A model generated the notes under the pieces. The model did no database searches, had not been told where the DNA came from, and saw only the letters and a list, made by a program, of their open reading frames with translations. Below, piece after piece: positions 1 to 4,345 of a stretch of DNA of 5,824 bases (its first letter is position 1; every line of letters starts with the position of its first letter). The stretch is from Pyrobaculum sp. (GTDB lineage: Archaea; Thermoproteota; Thermoprotei; Thermoproteales; Thermoproteaceae). The stretch spans positions 1 through 5,824 of the forward strand of contig JAEMPK010000160.1 in NCBI GenBank assembly GCA_022759345.1, read 5' to 3'. A program made the translations under genes and the position numbers.

Positions 1-368
1 CGCTACGGGACGTGGGCCTGTACGAGAAGCGCAACCAACCGGCCGGCAAGCTCACCTTCAACGAGCTACGCCTTCTGGAGCTCGCCCGCGCCCTCGCAGG
101 GAACCCCAGGCTGTTGCTTCTCGACGAGGTGATGGCCGGCCTCACCCCGAGGGAGATAGACGCCATGGTCCAGCTGATCAAGAAGCTGGCGGAGGAGCGG
201 GGCATAGCTGCGATTTCGCTGGTGGAGCACAGAATGCGCGCGGTGGCGCAGCTGGCGCATAGAGTGATAGTGATGCACCAGGGGAAGGTGATCGCCGAGG
301 GGCCTCCCGAGAAGGCTCTGAACGACCCCAAGGTGGTGGAGGTGTATCTGGGGAGGCCATGGCGCTGA
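1..368 (+). CDS. livG: Branched-chain amino-acid ABC transporter ATP-binding protein LivG (C-terminal part)
   Basis: This is the end of an ABC ATPase that powers uptake of leucine, isoleucine and valine (or related amino acids) at the cytoplasmic face of the membrane. It is cut by the left edge. The reading frame starts at base 3 (L-R-D-V-G-L-Y), so the Walker A motif and Q-loop lie outside the window. Visible in order are a degenerate ABC signature (LTFNE, bases 54-68), Walker B (LLLLDE), the D-loop variant VMAGLTP, the H-loop histidine in LVEHRM, and the C-terminal LivG hallmark EGPPEKALNDP...VEVYLG. DEVMAGLTP with VEHRMRAV is typical of a LivG subfamily, which separates it from LivF. The TGA stop at 366-368 lies inside the start of livF, so the two are co-transcribed and probably translationally coupled. 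The permease and binding-protein genes are expected upstream, outside the window. The substrate is inferred from the family only. Confidence 0.92.
   Translation, partial: LRDVGLYEKRNQPAGKLTFNELRLLELARALAGNPRLLLLDEVMAGLTPREIDAMVQLIKKLAEERGIAAISLVEHRMRAVAQLAHRVIVMHQGKVIAEGPPEKALNDPKVVEVYLGRPWR
350..356 (+). promoter_or_regulatory. Ribosome binding site of livF inside livG
   Basis: A GGGGAGG purine run ends two bases before the livF ATG at 359, inside the last codons of livG. It supports this start for livF. The spacing is shorter than usual, so termination-reinitiation at the overlapping stop may contribute to translation. Confidence 0.45.
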
Positions 369-1063
369 GCGTTCAAAACCTCTCCTCGGGCTACGGGAGG
401 CTTCAAGTGCTGTTCGGCATCAGTCTGGAGGTGCCGGATAAGTCCATAGTATCTCTCCTGGGGCCGAACGGCGCCGGGAAATCCACCACGCTCTGGACCG
501 TCATGGGCGTGGTGAGGCCCTGGGAGGGGAGGATACTGCTAGGGGACACAGAGGTGACGAAGGTGCCGCCTCATAAGAAGGTGGAGCTGGGGCTTGCGCT
601 GGTGCCCGAGGGGCGGCGCCTATTCCCCGAGATGACCGTGGAGGAGAACCTGCTGTTGGGGGCCTTCACGAAGAGGGCCAGGAATAAGATGCAGGACACC
701 CTGGAGTTTGTGTATGCGCTCTTTCCGCGTCTGAAGGAGCGTAGGCGCCAGAAGGCGGGGACCTTGAGCGGCGGCGAGCAACAGATGCTGGCCATCGCCC
801 GGGCGCTTATGTCGAGGCCCAGGGTGTTGCTGATAGACGAGCCCAGCGCCGGGCTCGCGCCAAAGGTAGTCGGCGACCTCTTCCAGACCGTGAAGCGGCT
901 TAAGGAGGAGATGTCGGTGTTGTTGGTGGAGCAGAACGTGGCGGCGGCGCTGGAGATAAGCGACTATGCATATGTAATCGAAAACGGGAGGATCGTCCTC
1001 CAGGGCAGGCCGGAGGAGCTCGCCGCGAACGAGCACGTAAAGAAGGCGTACCTAGGCGTGTGA
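359..1063 (+). CDS. livF: Branched-chain amino-acid ABC transporter ATP-binding protein LivF
   Basis: This is the second ATPase of the LIV importer and is complete at 234 residues, the normal LivF length. Seen in the sequence: Walker A GPNGAGKST (residues 35-43), the LivF-type Q-loop region VPEGRRLFPEMTVEENL (82-98, Glu84 where most ABC proteins have Gln), the canonical signature LSGGE (136-140), Walker B VLLIDE (156-161), the D-loop SAGLAP (163-168), and VEQN (190-193) where most ABC ATPases have an H-loop histidine. The Gln is normal for LivF. The end, VKKAYLGV, is also a LivF hallmark. It should pair with LivG as a heterodimer on the cytoplasmic side of the LivH-LivM permease. It overlaps livG by 10 bases. 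After its TGA a TATA-like element marks a new transcription unit. I find no cysteine in the protein. Family assignment is near certain; the transported substrate is inferred. Confidence 0.96.
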   Translation: MALSVQNLSSGYGRLQVLFGISLEVPDKSIVSLLGPNGAGKSTTLWTVMGVVRPWEGRILLGDTEVTKVPPHKKVELGLALVPEGRRLFPEMTVEENLLLGAFTKRARNKMQDTLEFVYALFPRLKERRRQKAGTLSGGEQQMLAIARALMSRPRVLLIDEPSAGLAPKVVGDLFQTVKRLKEEMSVLLVEQNVAAALEISDYAYVIENGRIVLQGRPEELAANEHVKKAYLGV

Positions 1064-1069
1064 CATATG

Positions 1070-1084
1070 GAAACAATTTTTAAG
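1070..1084 (+). promoter_or_regulatory. Archaeal promoter (BRE plus TATA-like box) of the PhoU-like gene
   Basis: A purine/A-rich BRE-like stretch (GAAAC, 1070-1074) is followed by AATTTTTAAG (1075-1084). The centre of the T/A core lies about 24 bases ahead of the ATG at 1104, which would place transcription start at or very near the start codon, as in leaderless crenarchaeal mRNAs. It lies in the 40-base gap after livF. Inferred from spacing and composition only. Confidence 0.6.
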
Positions 1085-1093
1085 GACTTAGGT

Positions 1094-1099
1094 TGAGGT
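1094..1099 (+). promoter_or_regulatory. Shine-Dalgarno match ahead of the PhoU-like gene
   Basis: TGAGGT, complementary to the conserved archaeal 16S rRNA 3' end (anti-SD CACCTCA), ends four bases before the ATG at 1104. If transcription starts at the ATG, as the TATA-like box suggests, this site would not be in the mRNA. It could then serve only on transcripts reading through from livF. Confidence 0.45.
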
Positions 1100-1103
1100 C
1101 TGC

Positions 1104-1712
1104 ATGAGGAGGCTGCTTGACATAGCCGAGGAGGAGATCTCGCAGAGGCTGAGGGAGGGCGTAAAGCTGGCTGTGGAGGCGCTCTCCATGGCGCTTAAGG
1201 AGGAGGCTAAGGCGGAGGAGATAAGGGAACTCGCCTCCAGGCTCCACAAGCTCCACGACGAGGTGTCGGACCTAGTGATGGAGGCCGTCGCTAGGTACTC
1301 GCCAGTGGCCACGGACCTCCGCTTCTTGAAAAGCGCTTTGTTCGTCTCGTACGACCTCTACAGGATCGCCCGCTACGCCTTTGACATAGCGTCTGTGTCT
1401 GAGAAACTGGGGGGAGGTTGCCGGTCGAAGAGGGTTGAGACTGTGGGCGGGGTGGTTAAGGAAATGGTGGCTAAGGCCGTGGAGATGTTCCTCAGCCGCG
1501 ACGTTTCGGCGTTGGAGGAGGTGGAGAGGCTAGACGACGAGGTGGTGGACAAGAGCTACGAGGAGGCTCTGCTGGACGTGTTGAAGGGCGCCGACAGATG
1601 CAAGGTGGTGGAGACAGTGGTGTTGCGTCTCCTGGAGAGAGCCTCCGACCACGCCGTCTACATCGCAAGCCACGCCTACTACCTCGTAACGGGGCAGACG
1701 AGGCGCAGATAA
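1104..1712 (+). CDS. PhoU-like helical protein (phosphate uptake regulator family)
   Basis: The predicted product has 202 residues, slightly shorter than typical PhoU (about 215-240), and looks all-helical with two tandem three-helix repeats. Repeat 1 carries YSPVATDLRFLKSALFVSYDLYRIARYAFDIA (residues 65-96, shown here in pieces: DLRF at 71, DLYRIARYAFDIA at 84). Repeat 2 carries LLERASDHAVYIA (177-189) followed by YYLVTG. Both match the PhoU pattern P-x-A-x-D-L-R / E-R-x-x-D-x-A-x-x-I-A. In known PhoU proteins the E(D)xxxD motifs bind metal clusters. Repeat 2 keeps E179 and D183, whereas repeat 1 has Y and R in place of the acidic residues, so its metal site is probably lost. C106 and C166 are the only cysteines. 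PhoU proteins usually regulate Pst phosphate uptake or Pit-type carriers, but no phosphate transporter is visible here, so the target is unknown. The convergent MscS gene ends 20 bases downstream. Confidence 0.82.
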   Translation: MRRLLDIAEEEISQRLREGVKLAVEALSMALKEEAKAEEIRELASRLHKLHDEVSDLVMEAVARYSPVATDLRFLKSALFVSYDLYRIARYAFDIASVSEKLGGGCRSKRVETVGGVVKEMVAKAVEMFLSRDVSALEEVERLDDEVVDKSYEEALLDVLKGADRCKVVETVVLRLLERASDHAVYIASHAYYLVTGQTRRR

Positions 1713-1723
1713 CCTACATAGGT
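1712..1723. repeat. Short inverted repeat between convergent genes
   Basis: ACCTA-CA-TAGGT is a perfect inverted repeat starting at the last base of the PhoU-like stop codon, in the 20-base gap between two convergent genes. A two-base loop is too tight, so any hairpin would have a 4-bp stem and 4-base loop. It is not followed by a T-run on either strand, so I do not call it a terminator. It may be chance. Confidence 0.2.
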
Positions 1724-1732
1724 AGACCGGTT

Positions 1733-2704
1733 TCACGTCTGTGTTAGATAACGTGCGCACTCCACGCCTCTGGTGAGGCAGAGGTAGCGGGGGAGGTTTT
1801 GTCTGATTTTTTCATCGCGGTATTTCAAGAGCCGCTTCAAGGCCTCGCTTTTGACCACCCTCCAGTTTTCGCCGGGCGGTATCTCTAGCTTCACCCTCAC
1901 AATGACGAAGTCCTTGTCGCTCTGCTCGGTGTAGTCCACCGCCACGACGTTAAGCCCTTCCAAAGCCTTCCTTATCTCCTCCTCGAGCTTATCCAGGTCG
2001 ATGACTGAGAGGGGGAGCTCCACCCTGACCAGAACCACCTGCTTCTCGCTCCACTTAGGCGTGTAGTCCACGACGCCCGAGCTCAGGAGGACCATGTTGG
2101 GCACCTTCAGCTCGTAGCCCGTGTCTAGGATTAAGGTCGTGTAGATGAGCCCTATTTCGACAACCCTCCCCTTGTACCCAGGCGCCACGTAGTCAGGCGA
2201 GAAGTACTTGTAGGAAGGGAGAGAGGCGACGTCGTAAGGTATTTGAGAGGCAACTATCCTAACCATGTCGCCCACCTCCACAAACCGCGTGGTTAATATG
2301 ATAATGCCAGCGAATAGGTTGCCCAAGACGGGCTGTAGGGCCAGACCCAGCACGAGGCCCGTCACGGTGCCGCCGAGCAAGGCCAGCTCGGCGCCCAGGC
2401 GGGAGATGGATATCGCAAACAGCAACACCGCCAGTATGCCGATGACCTTTACCACGTTGCCCACGGCGTACGCCTTCTCCTTCACCCTATCTCTTAGGTA
2501 CACTATAATCGAGTTCCCCACGGTGTTTATGGCGATGCTTCCGGCGACCGCTATAATCAAGGACTTCACCAGGTTGAGCTGCTCCTCGTCTAGGACTATC
2601 CCAAAAAGAGGCAGAAACAGCTTAGCGAAGTAGTACAAATTGACGGAAATTATGCCGATAAGTACAAGCTTAGATAGAGTTACCGCTACTAGCCGCCTCT
2701 TCAT
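1733..2704 (-). CDS. MscS-family mechanosensitive ion channel with beta-domain insertion
   Basis: A 323-residue membrane protein expected to open under membrane tension and release small solutes on osmotic downshock. Hydrophobic helices are visible at about 11-35, 46-69 and 83-101, then the pore helix at about 106-138. This is one helix more at the N-terminus than E. coli MscS. The pore helix has the family pattern GLVLGLALQPVLGNLFAGIIIL, with Pro125 at the place of the E. coli hinge residue Gly113. The beta domain follows: VGDMVRI (144-150), then GRVVEI (179-184), the TT pair, and VPN (201-203). Between VGDMVRI and GRVVEI lie 28 residues (151-178) rich in Pro, Tyr, Ser and Val, where E. coli MscS has about four. 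The C-terminal alpha/beta domain runs from about 222 to the end and carries the only two cysteines, C309 and C316. There is no cleavable signal peptide. The ATG overlaps the stop of the upstream M42 gene as ATGA, so expression is probably coupled to that gene. Confidence 0.93.
   Translation of the reverse strand: MKRRLVAVTLSKLVLIGIISVNLYYFAKLFLPLFGIVLDEEQLNLVKSLIIAVAGSIAINTVGNSIIVYLRDRVKEKAYAVGNVVKVIGILAVLLFAISISRLGAELALLGGTVTGLVLGLALQPVLGNLFAGIIILTTRFVEVGDMVRIVASQIPYDVASLPSYKYFSPDYVAPGYKGRVVEIGLIYTTLILDTGYELKVPNMVLLSSGVVDYTPKWSEKQVVLVRVELPLSVIDLDKLEEEIRKALEGLNVVAVDYTEQSDKDFVIVRVKLEIPPGENWRVVKSEALKRLLKYRDEKIRQNLPRYLCLTRGVECARYLTQT
1797..1812 (+). terminator. Possible T-rich terminator of the PhoU-like gene
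   Basis: TTTTGTCTGATTTTTT on the plus strand lies about 85-100 bases past the PhoU-like stop, inside the 3' end of the convergent MscS gene. Archaeal RNA polymerase terminates on T-rich tracts, and the 20-base gap itself has none. The same bases also encode ordinary lysine/arginine-rich MscS codons, so the tract may be incidental. Confidence 0.25.
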
Positions 2705-3789
2705 TTAACTTTCCTATCTAGGAACTTGTCTATGACCGGGGGCGGCGTCTTCTCGATCACGTGTCTAAGCAACGTGGCGGCGTTGACCGCATCTCTTACG
2801 TCCAGCAACTCCACCGGCGAGTGGACGTATCTCGTCGGTATGGAGATGGCTACGGCCGGTATCCCCTCCCTCCTGAAGGCTATGGCCATGGCGTCTGTGG
2901 TGCCGCCGTATAGAACCTCAAGCTGGTAGGGAATGCCGACTTCCCTTGCTATGTTTATGATGTGGTCTCTGAGGGCTGGGTGCGCGATGAAGAGGCCGCC
3001 GCGGCCCCCGTCGAGCACCTTTATGGCCACCCCCCTCCCCATCTTCGTAACGTGTTGCCTCTCCTCCACGCCCGGGACGTCGGCGGCTATTGTGGTGTCC
3101 AACGCGACGGCGTAGTGCGGATTAATCCTCTCCGCCGCTATCTGAGCGCCTCGTAGGCCCACCTCCTCCTGCACGGTGGCCACGGCGTAGAGAGTCACAG
3201 GCACCTCCTTCAGCTGCCTAAGGGCGTACAGCATGACCGCCACGCCCACTCTGTCGTCAAAGGCCTTGCCTGTGACGACGTCTCCATTAAGCACGGCAAA
3301 CTCCCTATCCAGCACCGCCACGGACCCCACGGCGATGCCCATCTTCTCCACCTCCTCCCTGCTCCTAGCCCCGACGTCGATGTACATGTCTTTAATCTCA
3401 GGCGCCTCTCTCTCCTTGTCAGACGGCGTGACGTGCGGCGGCACGACTCCCACGACGCCCCTCACCCACCTCCTATCGACGGTCCGCACCCACACCCGTT
3501 GCCCCGCGAGAGTCACCTCGCTCCACCCCCCGATTGGTCTGATCCGGAGGAACCCCTCCTTGTCTATATAGTCGACGACGAGCCCGATCTCGTCCATATG
3601 CGCCGCCACCATGGCCCTGTAGTCCGAGCTCCCCCTCTTGACGCCGATGACGTTACCCCACCTGTCCACCACCACCTCGTCCACGTACGGCTCCATCTCC
3701 TTGATCACCACCTCCCTCACCTCATCCTCGAAGCCAGAGGGGCCACGCGCCTCCGACAGCGTCTTGAGAAGCCTTATGAAATCCTCCAT
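2701..3789 (-). CDS. M42 family metallo-aminopeptidase (TET/deblocking aminopeptidase type)
   Basis: A 362-residue cytoplasmic di-metal peptidase that removes N-terminal residues from peptides. Family members such as P. horikoshii TET form dodecameric tetrahedra acting after the proteasome and other proteases; that assembly is inferred here. All expected residues are present with the family spacing: metal ligand H64 with D66 (AAHMDEIG), bridging D178 (GKAFDDRVG), general base E208 and ligand E209 (VQEEVGLRG), ligand D231 (ALDTT) and ligand H323 (RYVHSP). The N-terminus, LLKTLSEARGPSGFEDEVR, is the usual M42 opening, which supports the ATG at 3787-3789; a TATA-like box about 25 bases upstream agrees. 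It is first in an operon with the MscS-type channel, overlapping it by four bases. M42 proteins are often mislabelled as endoglucanases, but nothing here resembles a glycosidase. The exact N-terminal residue preference cannot be read from the sequence. Confidence 0.96.
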   Translation of the reverse strand: MEDFIRLLKTLSEARGPSGFEDEVREVVIKEMEPYVDEVVVDRWGNVIGVKRGSSDYRAMVAAHMDEIGLVVDYIDKEGFLRIRPIGGWSEVTLAGQRVWVRTVDRRWVRGVVGVVPPHVTPSDKEREAPEIKDMYIDVGARSREEVEKMGIAVGSVAVLDREFAVLNGDVVTGKAFDDRVGVAVMLYALRQLKEVPVTLYAVATVQEEVGLRGAQIAAERINPHYAVALDTTIAADVPGVEERQHVTKMGRGVAIKVLDGGRGGLFIAHPALRDHIINIAREVGIPYQLEVLYGGTTDAMAIAFRREGIPAVAISIPTRYVHSPVELLDVRDAVNAATLLRHVIEKTPPPVIDKFLDRKVK

Positions 3790-3811
3790 GGCCCCCCAGT
3801 TGGTAGAAAGG

Positions 3812-3817
3812 TTTAAA
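3812..3817 (-). promoter_or_regulatory. TATA-like box of the M42-MscS operon
   Basis: TTTAAA is centred about 25 bases upstream of the M42 ATG (3789 on the minus strand). That spacing puts transcription start at or next to the start codon and predicts a leaderless mRNA. The only purine run near the start is a G6 stretch, not a good Shine-Dalgarno match. Confidence 0.6.
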
Positions 3818-3844
3818 TCAGTAGCCCCGCTCGTCTACGTGACG

Positions 3845-3849
3845 TTAAA
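3845..3849 (+). promoter_or_regulatory. Possible TATA-like box of the PaREP gene
   Basis: TTAAA followed by CCT copies, in the opposite direction, the element in front of the M42 gene. A start of transcription about 25 bases downstream (near 3872) would leave a leader of about 20 bases before the TTG at 3892. An alternative AT-rich element (ATATTT, 3871-3876) lies only about 18 bases from the TTG, which is short for a leaderless promoter. The choice is uncertain. Confidence 0.35.
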
Positions 3850-3891
3850 CCTACGCCCCTCCTTGGCGAGATATTTCTCAATAATGTAAAA

Positions 3892-4323
3892 TTGAGGCGG
3901 GAGGAGGCCCTATGGGAGGCAGAGCTGGCGCTCAAGTTCCTGGAGCAAGGTCTCCACAGAAACGCCGCTGGGAAGGCGTTTCAGGCGTGGAAGGCGTTGC
4001 TGGTTGCAGTTGCGGCCCAACACAGAGAGGCAATAGCCAAGCGGTACGCCGGCGTCGTTAAGGACAAGACCGGCAGGCTGAGGTCCAGAGCCGACATGGT
4101 CATAGCCCTCATGCCCACCACCAGAATGAGAGAAGTGGCCTCCGCCCTGGAGGAGGTATATGGAAGAGAGCTAATACATCTCACAGACATCGCCTTGAAT
4201 TTACACGAGTTTCAATATAACGGCCTAGACCCCGAGGGGATAGCCGGCCGTTACTCAAACCTAGCGGATGTTGAAAAGGATATCAAGTATCTGGCAGAGA
4301 GAACTATAGAGTGGCCTGGTTAA
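3892..4323 (+). CDS. PaREP1/PaREP8-like family protein of unknown function
   Basis: A 143-residue soluble, predicted all-helical protein. I recognise it by pattern as one of the PaREP families, multi-copy paralogues first named in Pyrobaculum aerophilum. The recognisable parts are RREEALWEAELALKFLEQGL (residues 2-21), the amphipathic AAGKAFQAWKALLVAVAA stretch (25-42), VIALMPTTRMREVA (70-83) and LTDIALNLHEFQYNGLDPEG (97-116), ending with a helix (about 125-140). The overall plan (alpha-helical, AGKAFQAWKALL then LHEFQYN) recalls HEPN-like nucleotide-associated helical proteins, but I see no R-x4-6-H RNase motif, so I do not propose RNase activity. The start is TTG. No in-frame ATG, GTG or TTG exists between it and the upstream in-frame stop at 3814-3816, and the next in-frame start-type codon is around residue 36, so TTG is the best choice. 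It has no Shine-Dalgarno sequence. It is divergent from the M42-MscS operon and convergent with the fusion-enzyme gene. I do not know its function. Confidence 0.75.
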   Translation: MRREEALWEAELALKFLEQGLHRNAAGKAFQAWKALLVAVAAQHREAIAKRYAGVVKDKTGRLRSRADMVIALMPTTRMREVASALEEVYGRELIHLTDIALNLHEFQYNGLDPEGIAGRYSNLADVEKDIKYLAERTIEWPG

Positions 4324-4326
4324 GGC

Positions 4327-4342
4327 TTAAAAAAGATTTTAA
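4327..4342. terminator. AT-only inverted repeat / bidirectional terminator candidate
   Basis: In the 22-base gap between convergent stops, TTAAAA and TTTTAA form a perfect inverted repeat around AAGA. Read on the minus strand it gives a T6 run (4334-4329) starting 12 bases past the stop of the fusion-enzyme gene; on the plus strand it gives T4 (4337-4340) after the PaREP stop. Archaeal termination relies mainly on T-runs, so the minus-strand gene has the stronger signal. Confidence 0.5.
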
Positions 4343-4345
4343 TGG

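Larger units (their letters stand above)
3809..3852. promoter_or_regulatory. Imperfect dyad spanning the divergent M42/PaREP promoter region
   Basis: AGGTTTAA (3809-3816) is the exact reverse complement of TTAAACCT (3845-3852). Inside them GTAG (3821-3824) and CTAC (3835-3838) form a second pair with nearly the same centre (offset one base). The outer arms contain the two TATA-like elements, so TTAAACCT faces outward towards each gene, about 36 bases centre to centre. It could be a symmetric divergent promoter or a regulator-binding site. The repeat is seen directly; any function is inferred. Confidence 0.4.

Noticed and set aside
12..14. GTG as the start of livG
   Set aside because: The frame stays open to the window edge, and LivG needs its Walker A and Q-loop upstream, so this is an internal valine.
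620..1036. 138-codon minus-strand ORF opposite livF
   Set aside because: Shadow of livF, with His/Leu/Arg-rich low-information translation and no known motif.
1067..1096. Nine-codon ORF (ATG to TGA) between livF and the PhoU-like gene
   Set aside because: It runs through the TATA-like box and has no ribosome binding site; it is most likely chance.
3433..3816. 127-codon plus-strand ORF opposite the M42 gene
   Set aside because: His/Pro-rich translation typical of the antisense of a GC-rich gene; the minus strand holds a full M42 protein with all catalytic residues.
3790..3891. Possible C/D box small RNA in the longest intergenic gap
   Set aside because: I found no convincing C box (RTGATGA) on either strand paired with a D box, so no RNA gene is called.
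3912..4061. Short plus-strand ORF with ATG at 3912 and a good purine run (GGGAGGAGG) before it, in another frame inside the PaREP gene
   Set aside because: About 49 codons of Gly/Arg-rich translation with no recognisable pattern, while the overlapping frame encodes the conserved PaREP blocks. The purine run is explained by Arg-Glu-Glu codons.
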